From: Bacteroidia bacterium
Lineage (GTDB): Bacteria > Bacteroidota > Bacteroidia > Bacteroidales > UBA12481
DNA length: 16,160 nucleotides
Reading direction: 5' to 3'
Assembly (NCBI GenBank): GCA_026391235.1
Contig: JAPLDV010000046.1
Coordinates: 1-16,160 of the forward strand
In this document: positions 1-7,342 of the stretch, piece after piece
Position numbering within the stretch: position 1 is the first letter of the stretch
Layout: the number at the start of each line of letters is the position of its first letter
Made by a program: the position numbers and the translations under genes
The notes under the pieces: model-generated
Told to the model about the DNA's origin: nothing
Databases searched by the model: none
What the model saw: only the letters and a program-made list of their open reading frames with translations

Positions 1-358
1 AGGAAGCTGGTTGTCCGACAGCCTGAACCCTGCTGGCCGAATCATTGCTCATGCCACCGCCGGCCGGAAACTCTTCCGCCTGGTTTGGATCGAAGGGGTT
101 TATTATTTTGGCAACATCCGTAACTTTACAGAGAGTAACGCCTACGTCGTTTATAATAATTACGATATGATCCGGAAACGCATGGGAATCAACTTGTTGG
201 CTTACCGGGTTTTGCCACATCTCGATCTGTCGCTGCGATATCAATATTCCCTTCGGTCAGCAACCTGGCAGATCTATCAGAATTCTGAATATCTTGAGGA
301 CTTTAACAAAGATTATCCTGTTCACAGTATTATTGGAGGATTAACATGGCGATTCTAA
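1..358 (+). CDS. C-terminal end of an outer-membrane beta-barrel protein (5' truncated by window edge)
   Basis: The frame is open from base 2 and its start lies left of the window; the TTG at base 11 is only an internal leucine codon. The visible ~118 residues alternate polar and aromatic/hydrophobic residues in short stretches, as in antiparallel beta strands. They include aromatic-rich segments such as V-Y-Y-F-G-N and L-R-Y-Q-Y-S-L. The protein ends in W-R-F: a terminal phenylalanine after an amphipathic strand is the usual signal for barrel insertion by BAM. I infer an integral outer-membrane protein. I do not recognise the family; a YaiO-like barrel is possible because the next gene encodes a TPR protein, but this is not shown. 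The stop codon overlaps the start region of the next gene, so the two are probably co-transcribed. Confidence 0.6.
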   Translation, partial: GSWLSDSLNPAGRIIAHATAGRKLFRLVWIEGVYYFGNIRNFTESNAYVVYNNYDMIRKRMGINLLAYRVLPHLDLSLRYQYSLRSATWQIYQNSEYLEDFNKDYPVHSIIGGLTWRF

Positions 359-969
359 TGAAAAAAATAATAATCATTTTCATCGTGGCCGGCATTTTTT
401 ACCCGGCTGGTGCACAGAATTTTGATAAACTGCGGGCGGCATTCCGTACCAGCTATACCCAGGAAAATTCGGGCGATTATAAGGCCGCCGTCAATACCCT
501 TAAATCAGTTTACGATGATTCCTCGTATGAAATGAACCTTCGTCTCGGCTGGGTGAGTTTCAAATCGGGCGATTTCAAGGAATCCGAAGCTTATTACCGG
601 AAAGCCATCACCCTGAGGCCATACGGGATCGAGGCCCGGTTCGGATTGGTCTTTCCGCTCTCCTCCATGGGGAACTGGACCCTCGTGAATTCAATTTATG
701 AAGAGATACTGGCGATTGATGCCAATAATGCTCTTGCTAATTACCGGTATGGACTGCTCGCTTACGGCAAAGAGGATTATGCAAAGGCTGATAAACTGTT
801 TTCAAAGGTGTTCAATCTCTACCCGTTTGATTATGATTCCCTGATCATGCTGGCCTGGACCCGGTTCAAGCTCGGCAAATCGCTCGAGGCCAGGGCACTT
901 TTCCAAAAGACCCTGTTATACAGCCCTGATGATTCTTCAGCTCTCGAAGGGTTGTCATTAATCCGATAA
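346..969 (+). CDS. Exported tetratricopeptide-repeat (TPR) protein
   Basis: A 207-residue protein with an N-terminal signal peptide: K-K followed by a run of I/F/V, then A-G-A-Q near residue 24. It then carries about five degenerate TPR units (residues ~32-205). The clearest are G-W-V-S-F-K-S-G-D-F-K-E-S-E-A-Y-Y and Y-G-L-L-A-Y-G-K-E-D-Y-A-K-A-D-K. TPR arrays are protein-protein scaffolds; no catalytic motif is visible. Two starts are possible. ATG 346 has a GGAGGA ribosome site 5 bases upstream (335-340). ATG 358 overlaps the upstream stop (TAATG) and gives a cleaner signal peptide starting M-K-K. Overlap with the barrel gene implies translational coupling, so the protein may act with that barrel in the periplasm. 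Specific function unknown. Confidence 0.75.
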   Translation: MAILMKKIIIIFIVAGIFYPAGAQNFDKLRAAFRTSYTQENSGDYKAAVNTLKSVYDDSSYEMNLRLGWVSFKSGDFKESEAYYRKAITLRPYGIEARFGLVFPLSSMGNWTLVNSIYEEILAIDANNALANYRYGLLAYGKEDYAKADKLFSKVFNLYPFDYDSLIMLAWTRFKLGKSLEARALFQKTLLYSPDDSSALEGLSLIR

Positions 970-979
970 AGTATATACA

Positions 980-1804
980 ATGAAGTCAATCAGAATGTTG
1001 CCATGGAGTAGGTACTTTATAACCTTGATAATCTTTTTAGTCTTTCCTGTCGAATCACATGCCCAGATTGTTTTTGAACAGTCATACCCCTATTCCGGAA
1101 CTATCACCCAACTCGAAAAGGAGGGACCAAAGTTCTATCTGATGGATGTAACAGCTAAAGAGTGCCGCATTTACAATTTAGATTATTCAATGTTTAGAAT
1201 TATTAAGCTGGATGTTCCTTCTAACAGGTATCTTTATGATATTCAGTTTGTAACACAGCATTTATTTGATGGTGATGATGGTGTTGAGCTTCTCTATGTT
1301 TTCTATCAGTATGTTCAAACGGCAACCAGCTATTATTACATCTATACCACCCGCATTGCTGATGAAAACGGTTCGATTCTCCTGGATATAACCGGATGCA
1401 GCTGGACCGACATCAAGAATACAGGCGGATCTGGATCACTGATGATGACTTATATAACAGATTATTCCGTTTTCCCCTATCCGGTGGAAACCCGAATTTA
1501 CCGGCTGCCCGGACAAATCATGGGTGTTGAAGGAGGTCCGGTGCCGGATATTTCCGATAACCTGGTTTTTCCCAATCCCACTTCAGGATCGATCCGGATG
1601 AATTCCAACGGATTAAGCACATCTGATAAGGCCGAGTGGGTAATTCTCGATTCGGCAGGCAAACTCATTGCCCGGGTACCCGTTTATGACCCTGGCAATC
1701 CGGTCGACCTGAAATCGCTGGGCCTGGTAGCTGGGATATATATCGTACGGATGGAATCTAAAAACTATCAGACTAAATTTCAGCAAGTTGTCCTCAATTA
1801 CTGA
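980..1804 (+). CDS. Secreted protein with C-terminal type IX secretion sorting domain
   Basis: A 274-residue protein. A signal peptide covers residues ~1-29 (basic start, hydrophobic core, S-H-A-Q). A central region (30-190) is rich in Y, F and D. A C-terminal domain (~193-274) carries the T9SS type A hallmarks: the F-P-N-P-T motif at 197-201, a glycine-rich turn, then G-I-Y-I-V-R-M and a final strand with K-F-Q-Q-V-V-L. This domain is known to direct proteins across the outer membrane through the Bacteroidota-specific T9SS, with cleavage and surface attachment or release. No enzymatic motif is visible; the central part looks like a beta-rich repeat or propeller-like fold, which is inference. 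The gene starts 10 bases after the TPR gene, and its last 17 bases overlap the start of rimM. The stretch ~1120-1330 is visibly more A/T-rich than its surroundings. Confidence 0.8.
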   Translation: MKSIRMLPWSRYFITLIIFLVFPVESHAQIVFEQSYPYSGTITQLEKEGPKFYLMDVTAKECRIYNLDYSMFRIIKLDVPSNRYLYDIQFVTQHLFDGDDGVELLYVFYQYVQTATSYYYIYTTRIADENGSILLDITGCSWTDIKNTGGSGSLMMTYITDYSVFPYPVETRIYRLPGQIMGVEGGPVPDISDNLVFPNPTSGSIRMNSNGLSTSDKAEWVILDSAGKLIARVPVYDPGNPVDLKSLGLVAGIYIVRMESKNYQTKFQQVVLNY

Positions 1805-2330
1805 TCAGATCGAATCAACGACCTTTGAAGCCGGACGGGTGGTGAAGGTTCATGGTGTTAATGGTGAACTGGTTATCCGGATGAACCGGCCCGTTGGTGA
1901 TGTGCTGGATTTTCCGGAATGGCTGTTTATCCGGATCGATGGTGGATTGGTACCATTTAGAGTTACAGAAGAGTCAGTATTTCAGAAAGATACCAATCAT
2001 TTGGTGGTTGGACTCGATCAGGTAAATGAGCCAAAAAAAGCAACCACCCTGGTCGGGCTCACATGCAACCTCGAAGGTACTTGGTCCGACTGGTTTGAAG
2101 CCACCTGTGAAGAAACTGACTCACTGACTGGTTTTGAAGTGCTTGATGAAATATCAGGGAAAAACGGCAAAGTGATTGGATTCGAAGATATTCCCGGCAA
2201 TCCCCTGCTCGAAATCGAAATCGATGGAAAAAGATCGCTCCTGCCGCTGCAACCTGAATTTGTGATTTCAACGGATCTCCTTAAAAGAAAGCTGATTTTG
2301 AGGATACCCGAAGGTTTGCTTGATTTGTAA
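1788..2330 (+). CDS. rimM: Ribosome maturation factor RimM
   Basis: A 180-residue protein of the usual RimM length. The N-terminal RimM domain begins with E-A-G-R-V-V-K-V-H-G-V-N-G-E-L-V-I (residues ~14-30), the family signature. The C-terminal PRC-barrel half includes G-F-E-V-L-D and L-L-P-L-Q-P-E-F-V. RimM binds the 30S subunit near ribosomal protein S19 and assists 16S rRNA 3'-domain maturation in the cytoplasm. No ATG lies upstream of the conserved domain in this frame. The TTG at 1788 is the best start, although CTG or ATT codons cannot be excluded because the frame is open back to 1731. It overlaps the T9SS cargo gene by 17 bases, so its translation may depend on that gene. The usual partner rpsP is not in the window. 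Confidence 0.9.
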   Translation: MSSITDQIESTTFEAGRVVKVHGVNGELVIRMNRPVGDVLDFPEWLFIRIDGGLVPFRVTEESVFQKDTNHLVVGLDQVNEPKKATTLVGLTCNLEGTWSDWFEATCEETDSLTGFEVLDEISGKNGKVIGFEDIPGNPLLEIEIDGKRSLLPLQPEFVISTDLLKRKLILRIPEGLLDL

Positions 2331-2341
2331 CTATGTTAAAA

Positions 2342-2359
2342 GGACGCAATTATTCGTCC
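2342..2359. repeat. Short palindrome preceding heptamer array 1
   Basis: GGACG (2342-2346) pairs with CGTCC (2355-2359) around an 8-base A/T-rich centre. The core ACGCAATTATTCGTC followed by CTAC is almost identical to the palindrome at 8402-8419, which also precedes a heptamer array. There is no T-run after the stem, so I do not call it a terminator, although it lies just 3' of rimM. Confidence 0.6.
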
Positions 2360-2370
2360 CTACAGTCTCA

Positions 2371-2447
<77 letters not shown>

Positions 2448-2449
2448 CC

Positions 2450-3040
2450 TCAAGGTCTTATCATCTCCATCTCCCCTTTGTTCCCAAGCCTGACAACCGT
2501 GGATGGCGTGCCGGGCTGAAAGTCGTCCTGTCGCCATCTGACTACATAATCCACTGATTCAATAAATTTCTTCGGGATATCTATGAATAGCTGAGGCGGC
2601 ATTTCATTGCTGCGGTTAGCTGATGAAGATACAATAGGCTTTCCGAAACGGCAGATAAGCTCCAGGCAGAACTGATCTTTTGGCAACCGGATTCCAATCG
2701 AATCATCCTGCGCCGGCAGGTTAGCTGCAAGGTTCCTGGCATGAGGGAAAATCAGTGTAAGCGGATCCAAAGCTTCTTTCATTACTTCCCACGTCAGGTC
2801 GGGAGTGTTCTCAGTATACTCTTCGGCCATTTCAATATCAGCTACCAATATCAGCATGCTTTTCCCGATTGGCCGCTCCTTGATGCGGTAAACTCTTTCC
2901 ACGGCATCCCGGTTGGTAGCATCGCAGCCTATTCCCCAAATAGTATCAGTAGGATATAGAATAACACCACCTTGGCGCAAAACCTCCACCGCTTGAAATA
3001 AATCTTCAGAATCCCAAACTGTATTATCGTTGACTTCCAT
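2450..3040 (-). CDS. tsaC: L-threonylcarbamoyladenylate synthase (TsaC/YrdC family)
   Basis: A 196-residue single-domain YrdC protein. Family motifs are Y-P-T-D-T-I-W-G-I-G-C-D-A (residues ~29-41), K-E-R-P followed by K-S-M (the K-x-R motif), and S-S-S-A-N-R-S near residue 140. The enzyme makes threonylcarbamoyl-AMP from threonine, bicarbonate and ATP, the first step of t6A37 modification of ANN-decoding tRNAs. It lacks the extra C-terminal Sua5 domain. YciO paralogues look similar, but the K-x-R motif favours TsaC. I place the start at ATG 3040, immediately before the conserved domain and overlapping the 3' end of the glycosyltransferase gene by 17 bases. A longer frame to 3130 adds 30 residues without family character. 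The TGA stop sits at the edge of the heptamer array. Confidence 0.87.
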   Translation of the reverse strand: MEVNDNTVWDSEDLFQAVEVLRQGGVILYPTDTIWGIGCDATNRDAVERVYRIKERPIGKSMLILVADIEMAEEYTENTPDLTWEVMKEALDPLTLIFPHARNLAANLPAQDDSIGIRLPKDQFCLELICRFGKPIVSSSANRSNEMPPQLFIDIPKKFIESVDYVVRWRQDDFQPGTPSTVVRLGNKGEMEMIRP

Positions 3041-3782
3041 ATAGTTTACGAAGGTAATAATATTTTTTCCAAACGTAAAGTGCTGAATATCTAGCAACTT
3101 GCCATCCAGCCTTCCCGTCGAGAATCCCAAGATTTATGCAATATTCTCTGAACCAGTGCCATACGCAGTGAACCAAAGCAGAACCTATCCCTCGTCTGAT
3201 ACCCTGATCGAAATAAAACTTTGCAGATATCCGGGAAAATTGTTCCATTTTCGCTAAATGTTCTTCTTTCGAACGCACGGTCCAGTGCAATATATCACCT
3301 TTCATCCGCCTGCTCGTGCCTCCGGGAGCCATCTGCATATATTCATGAAGATCCAAGCCCACACAAGCAGCCTTCCTTCGGTCGAACAAACGAAGTTTCC
3401 GATCCGGATACCAAGTGGTAAAACGCATCCAATGACCACAATAGTTGTTTCTGCGATTAAAAATGTACCCGTCATGGCTCCATTCCTTTTTCACTCTTGA
3501 AACTTCAGACCTGGCTTCATTTGAAAGCGCCTCATCTGCATCCAGCGATAAAATGTAATCATGGGTAGCCATCTGCACTGCCCGGTTCTTCTGCGAACCG
3601 TAACCATCAAACACATGCTGTTCAAACCGCGCACCGTAATTACGGCATATCGCTTCCGTTTCATCCGTACTGAAGGAATCCAGCACCAGCACCTCATCGG
3701 CAATGCCTGTTACTGACCCGAGGCACCTTCCGATGTCCTTCTCCTCATTAAAGGAAATAATTACGGCAGAAATTTTATTCAT
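3024..3782 (-). CDS. WaaE/KdtX-like family 2 glycosyltransferase
   Basis: A 252-residue GT-A protein. It starts with the GT2 nucleotide-binding strand I-S-A-V-I-I-S-F-N-E-E, followed by V-L-D-S-F-S-T-D-E-T. The metal-binding D-A-D (residues 81-83) lies in Y-I-L-S-L-D-A-D-E-A. The Y-G-S-Q-K-N-R-A motif and the later W-Y-P-D-R-K-L-R-L-F-D stretch are typical of the WaaE-like beta-1,4-glucosyltransferase subgroup acting on LPS core. The C-terminal third is basic and aromatic, and may contact the inner membrane. The acceptor is not predictable from sequence. The ATG at 3782 places the family motif at once; an in-frame ATG at 3791 would add three residues. It lies 47 bases downstream of dapD and overlaps tsaC, consistent with a three-gene operon. 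Confidence 0.85.
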   Translation of the reverse strand: MNKISAVIISFNEEKDIGRCLGSVTGIADEVLVLDSFSTDETEAICRNYGARFEQHVFDGYGSQKNRAVQMATHDYILSLDADEALSNEARSEVSRVKKEWSHDGYIFNRRNNYCGHWMRFTTWYPDRKLRLFDRRKAACVGLDLHEYMQMAPGGTSRRMKGDILHWTVRSKEEHLAKMEQFSRISAKFYFDQGIRRGIGSALVHCVWHWFREYCINLGILDGKAGWQVARYSALYVWKKYYYLRKLYGSQR

Positions 3783-3829
3783 AATGTGCATTGTTGTTTT
3801 ATCGTCTTAACGTGGTCTTTACGCCGTAT

Positions 3830-4642
3830 TTACGTAATGTTATAATCCCTCAATGCATCATTTAACGCCGTCTTTAAATCGGTCGATGCCTTGCGCTGAC
3901 CGATGATCAATGCACAAGGCACGTGATATTCGCCTGCAGGAAATTTCTTCGGATAGGTTCCCGGGATCACCACTGATCTTGGTGGCACGTATCCGCGGTA
4001 TTCCAATACCTCCACCCCAGAAACATCCAGGATCCGGGTTGATCCGGTGATCACGACATTAGCCCCCAGAACCGCTTCGCGACCAATTCTCGCTCCTTCC
4101 ACAATTATACATCTTGAACCGATAAAGGCATGATCTTCAATGATTACCGGGGCAGCCTGAACAGGTTCCAGCACTCCGCCGATCCCAACACCACCGCTCA
4201 GATGAACGTTCCTGCCGATTTGAGCACACGATCCAACCGTTGCCCAGGTATCAACCATCGTCCCTTCATCCACATAGGCCCCGATATTCACATAGGAGGG
4301 CATCAGGATGACCCCGGGTGCAAGGTAGGCTCCGTAACGGGCAACCGCATGCGGTACCACACGGACTTCCTGACCTGCATAATCAGTTTTCAGCGGAATT
4401 TTATCGTGAAACTCCAACGTGCCTGCAGTAATGGTCTCCATTTTCCGGATCGGGAAATAAAGGATCACTGCCTTCTTGACCCACTCATTAACCACCCATT
4501 CATCCCCAGCAGGTTCCGCCACACGCAACCGCCCTTTGTCGAGTTCCTCGATCACCATCCCGATGGCCTCCCTGTAAACCGGCAGGCTCAATAAGGTGCG
4601 ATCTTCCCAAACCTGTTGAATAAGTGTTTTTTTCGATTCCAT
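3830..4642 (-). CDS. dapD: 2,3,4,5-tetrahydropyridine-2,6-dicarboxylate N-succinyltransferase
   Basis: A 270-residue protein, close to the usual ~274 of DapD. It has an N-terminal helical domain (1-~100) and then the left-handed beta-helix of hexapeptide repeats. Clear signatures are M-P-S-Y-V-N-I-G-A-Y-V-D-E-G-T-M-V-D-T-W, G-S-C-A-Q-I-G-R-N-V-H-L-S-G-G-V-G-I-G-G-V, and the C-terminal P-G-T-Y-P-K-K-F-P-A-G-E-Y. The enzyme succinylates tetrahydrodipicolinate with succinyl-CoA in the succinylase branch of lysine and meso-diaminopimelate synthesis, so it feeds both protein and peptidoglycan. No other lysine gene is adjacent. It is the first gene of the minus-strand operon with the glycosyltransferase and tsaC, and has a TATATTTG promoter element 20 bases upstream. 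Confidence 0.95.
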   Translation of the reverse strand: MESKKTLIQQVWEDRTLLSLPVYREAIGMVIEELDKGRLRVAEPAGDEWVVNEWVKKAVILYFPIRKMETITAGTLEFHDKIPLKTDYAGQEVRVVPHAVARYGAYLAPGVILMPSYVNIGAYVDEGTMVDTWATVGSCAQIGRNVHLSGGVGIGGVLEPVQAAPVIIEDHAFIGSRCIIVEGARIGREAVLGANVVITGSTRILDVSGVEVLEYRGYVPPRSVVIPGTYPKKFPAGEYHVPCALIIGQRKASTDLKTALNDALRDYNIT

Positions 4643-4661
4643 CCTGAGTTTCTTTGGGGTT

Positions 4662-4669
4662 CAAATATA
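4662..4669 (-). promoter_or_regulatory. Bacteroidota -7 promoter element upstream of dapD
   Basis: On the minus strand the bases read TATATTTG, an exact match to TAnnTTTG, the -7 element recognised by the primary sigma factor of Bacteroidota. It lies about 20 bases before the dapD ATG, giving a short leader. I see no convincing TTTG element near -33, so support is partial. Confidence 0.45.
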
Positions 4670-4737
4670 GCGGATTACGATTGTTTTTTTTTAATTTGCG
4701 CCACATTCCCGGATAAACCCATAAAACCTATGCAGTT

Positions 4738-7173
4738 ATGAACCTCCCGAAATCGAAATTATTTCATTCATTAATCCTGCTGTTTACAGCAATACCTATG
4801 ATCATGTCTGCACAAACCGATCTTAAATACCAGATTCCACCCAAAGACCTTGTGGCAGTGGTGGATGCTCCGGCAACACCCGGCATGCAAGCCGATCCTT
4901 CCGGCCGGTTCGCCCTGTTTTTAACACGATCCGAAAATCCGACAATCGAAGATTTTGCAGATGAAATGCTACGGTTGGCAGGTCTCCGGATCGATCCGTC
5001 CATCAATGCAGCCAGTCGGCCATCCTATTCGGTAGATATCGAATTGATGGTTCTAACGACACTTGAAAAGAAGCATTTTACCGGGATGCCCGAGCCGGTG
5101 AAAATCATGCAGGTATCCTGGGCACCGGATAGCCGCGGATTTTCTTTTTTTCAGCTCACCCCCAAAGGGCTCTGTCTGTGGTATGCCGATGCTGTAACCC
5201 TCATCGCCAGGAAACTAAGCGACCAGCCGGTAAACAGCCTCATGGGGCAGGCAATCAGCTGGCTGCCAAATTCGTCAGGGCTTATTTGTAAGATGATTCC
5301 GGCGGAAAGGGGCCCGCGTCCAGCGATCTCACAGGTTCCGGCCGGTCCGGTGATCCAGGAAACATCGGGCAACAAGGCTGCCGTACGCACCAACCAGGAT
5401 ATGCTCACCGGGCCGCAGGATGAAATTCTGTTTGATTATTTCGGCCAGTCAGAGGTGATCTTAATTAATCTCGATGGAACTTCCCGCACGATACTGCCGA
5501 ACGACATGTATACCCGCATCGATATGTCTCCGGGCGGAGAGTATTTCCTTACTGAACGGATATCGAAACCTTATTCCTACCTGGTTGGCTATTCTGATTT
5601 CCCATCGATCGTCGAGGTTGTCGATCTGAACGGGAAGATCGTTCGCGAACTGTTCAGGATCCCGCTTATGGAAAATGTGCCCACGGGCTATGATGCTACT
5701 GCTCCGGGCCCAAGAAATATCAACTGGCGAGCCGATATCCCGGCTACAGTTTATTGGGCGGAGGCTCTTGATGGCGGCGATCCGAAAAAGGATGTCCCTT
5801 ACCGTGATCAGGTGTACCGGATTGATGCCCCTTTTACCGGATCACCGGTCGCACAGCTTAAAACCAAACTGCGCTTTAAAGGAATTACCTGGGCCCGGGC
5901 CGAACTGTCCGTCATCCGCCAGGCTTCGTCAAAAACAAAGCAGGAAATAATATCCTTTTTCGATCACGCCAATCCGGCTGCAGAGCCCCGAGTGATTTGG
6001 GATCGCTCTTCCGAGGATAAATACGGTGATCCGGGAGATTTTGTTATGACCAGCAACCGCGGACGGTCAACAATCCTGATTGCCGATAAGGGGAATACGA
6101 TGTTTCTGACGGGTTCCGGAGCCTCACCCGAAGGCGACCGGCCATTTCTGGATAAATTTGATATTAAAACATTTCAGGTCAAGCGATTATGGCAATCAAA
6201 TACCCCATATTTTGAATCTGTTTCAAAAATTCTGGACCCAGATAAACTGGTGATTCTAACCAGCCGTCAATCGGTTACCGAACCCTCAAATTTCTTTATC
6301 CGCAACCTGAAATCCAAAAAAGGAACCCAACCGGTGCAGGTTACACAATTCACCAATCCCTATCCGTTCATGGAGGGTGTTAAAAAAGAGCGGATTACCT
6401 ATAACCGGGCCGATGGGGTGCAGCTCACGGCTACGCTTTATACCCCGGCCGGCTGGAAAAAGGAAGACGGACCGCTGCCAACCCTGTTGTGGGCCTATCC
6501 GGTGGAGTTTAAATCGAAATCAGCCGCCGGACAGGTTAGCGGATCACCTTATACCTTCACCCGCCTGAGTGCAAGTTCAGCCGTTCCCTTTGTAACCCAG
6601 GGTTATGCAATCCTCGATAATGCTGCTTTCCCGATTATTGGCGAAGGCGATGCCGAACCCAATGATACTTTTATAGAACAATTGGTTGCCAATGCCAAAG
6701 CCGCTATCGACAAAGGAGCAGAAATGGGTGTTGTCGATCCTAAGCGGGTTGCTGCCGGGGGCCATTCCTACGGTGCTTTCATGACTGCCAACCTTTTGGC
6801 CCATTGCGATCTGTTTGCTGCCGGAATTGCCCGTAGCGGAGCCTATATGCGCTCCCTCACACCGTTCGGATTTCAGTCGGAGCCCCGAACTTACTGGGAA
6901 GCCACCGATCTGTACAATAAAATGTCGCCGTTTAATTATGCGGATAAAATTAAAACCCCGCTCTTGATGATCCACGGCATCGCCGATAACAACCAGGGCA
7001 CCTTTCCGATCCAGAGTGAACGCATGTATGCTGCGCTCAAAGGACTCGGTGCCACTGCCCGCCTCGTACTCCTGCCGCTCGAAAGCCATGGCTATGCTGC
7101 CCGCGAAAGCCTCCTGCACATGCTCTGGGAAATGAATACCTGGATGGATAAATACGTGAAGAATATAAAATAA
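4738..7173 (+). CDS. Secreted S9 family serine peptidase (S9D, glutamyl-endopeptidase-like)
   Basis: An 811-residue exported peptidase. A signal peptide covers residues 1-~25 (K-L-F-H, hydrophobic core, M-S-A-Q). A long beta-rich region (~30-560) fits the propeller of prolyl oligopeptidases. A C-terminal alpha/beta hydrolase domain (~565-811) follows. The catalytic residues are visible: Ser677 in G-G-H-S-Y-G, Asp750 in H-G-I-A-D-N-N, and His784 in E-S-H-G-Y. The stretch G-I-A-R-S-G-A-Y followed by T-P-F-G-F-Q resembles the plant chloroplast glutamyl endopeptidase subgroup (S9D), suggesting cleavage of peptides after Glu. That specificity is inference. It probably degrades peptides in the periplasm. 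It is divergent from dapD, with only a weak TTAATTTG upstream (4691-4698). The TAA stop overlaps an octamer repeat. Confidence 0.9.
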   Translation: MNLPKSKLFHSLILLFTAIPMIMSAQTDLKYQIPPKDLVAVVDAPATPGMQADPSGRFALFLTRSENPTIEDFADEMLRLAGLRIDPSINAASRPSYSVDIELMVLTTLEKKHFTGMPEPVKIMQVSWAPDSRGFSFFQLTPKGLCLWYADAVTLIARKLSDQPVNSLMGQAISWLPNSSGLICKMIPAERGPRPAISQVPAGPVIQETSGNKAAVRTNQDMLTGPQDEILFDYFGQSEVILINLDGTSRTILPNDMYTRIDMSPGGEYFLTERISKPYSYLVGYSDFPSIVEVVDLNGKIVRELFRIPLMENVPTGYDATAPGPRNINWRADIPATVYWAEALDGGDPKKDVPYRDQVYRIDAPFTGSPVAQLKTKLRFKGITWARAELSVIRQASSKTKQEIISFFDHANPAAEPRVIWDRSSEDKYGDPGDFVMTSNRGRSTILIADKGNTMFLTGSGASPEGDRPFLDKFDIKTFQVKRLWQSNTPYFESVSKILDPDKLVILTSRQSVTEPSNFFIRNLKSKKGTQPVQVTQFTNPYPFMEGVKKERITYNRADGVQLTATLYTPAGWKKEDGPLPTLLWAYPVEFKSKSAAGQVSGSPYTFTRLSASSAVPFVTQGYAILDNAAFPIIGEGDAEPNDTFIEQLVANAKAAIDKGAEMGVVDPKRVAAGGHSYGAFMTANLLAHCDLFAAGIARSGAYMRSLTPFGFQSEPRTYWEATDLYNKMSPFNYADKIKTPLLMIHGIADNNQGTFPIQSERMYAALKGLGATARLVLLPLESHGYAARESLLHMLWEMNTWMDKYVKNIK

Positions 7174-7211
7174 TGTGCCAATTTTTCAATGTGCCAATGT
7201 GCCAATTGTCC
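7172..7211. repeat. Octamer array (AATGTGCC-type, period 8, 5 units)
   Basis: Five consecutive 8-base units: AATGTGCC, AATTTTTC, AATGTGCC, AATGTGCC, AATTGTCC. The first unit shares its AA with the TAA stop codon of the S9 peptidase (7171-7173). The array is followed directly by a palindromic repeat. Confidence 0.7.
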
Positions 7212-7237
7212 CCCCGCTGCACTGCGTCTCCTTGTCA

Positions 7238-7255
7238 TCCCGGCGGAGGCCGGGA
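7238..7255. repeat. GC-rich intergenic palindrome, same family as the 11348-11548 cluster
   Basis: TCCCGGC (7238-7244) pairs perfectly with GCCGGGA (7249-7255) around GGAG. It is preceded by TGTCA and by GCTGCACTGCG (from ~7216), the same flanking words seen between the palindromes at 11348-11548. A half-copy (GCGGGGACCT, 7284-7293) and another CTGCACTGAG (7301-7310) follow. No T-run is present, so it is not a classical terminator. Confidence 0.6.
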
Positions 7256-7342
7256 CCCCGTCACGCTGCACGTATCCTGACAGGCGGGGACCTTTTAACA
7301 CTGCACTGAGTTCTATTTGATAACTTTTTCAACTCTATAACA

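Noticed and set aside
2342..2359. Rho-independent terminator for rimM
   Set aside because: The stem is only five pairs with a large A/T-rich loop and no T-run; better explained as the repeat-associated palindrome.
3041..3130. 30-residue N-terminal extension of the TsaC-like protein
   Set aside because: It lies antiphase inside the 3' end of the glycosyltransferase gene and has no family similarity; ATG 3040 fits the conserved start.
4130..4594. 154-residue plus-strand frame inside dapD
   Set aside because: Antisense shadow of a clear DapD coding sequence; composition rich in H, R and P with no domain.
6577..7119. 180-residue minus-strand frame inside the S9 peptidase
   Set aside because: Antisense to the catalytic domain, whose triad and family motifs are intact on the plus strand.
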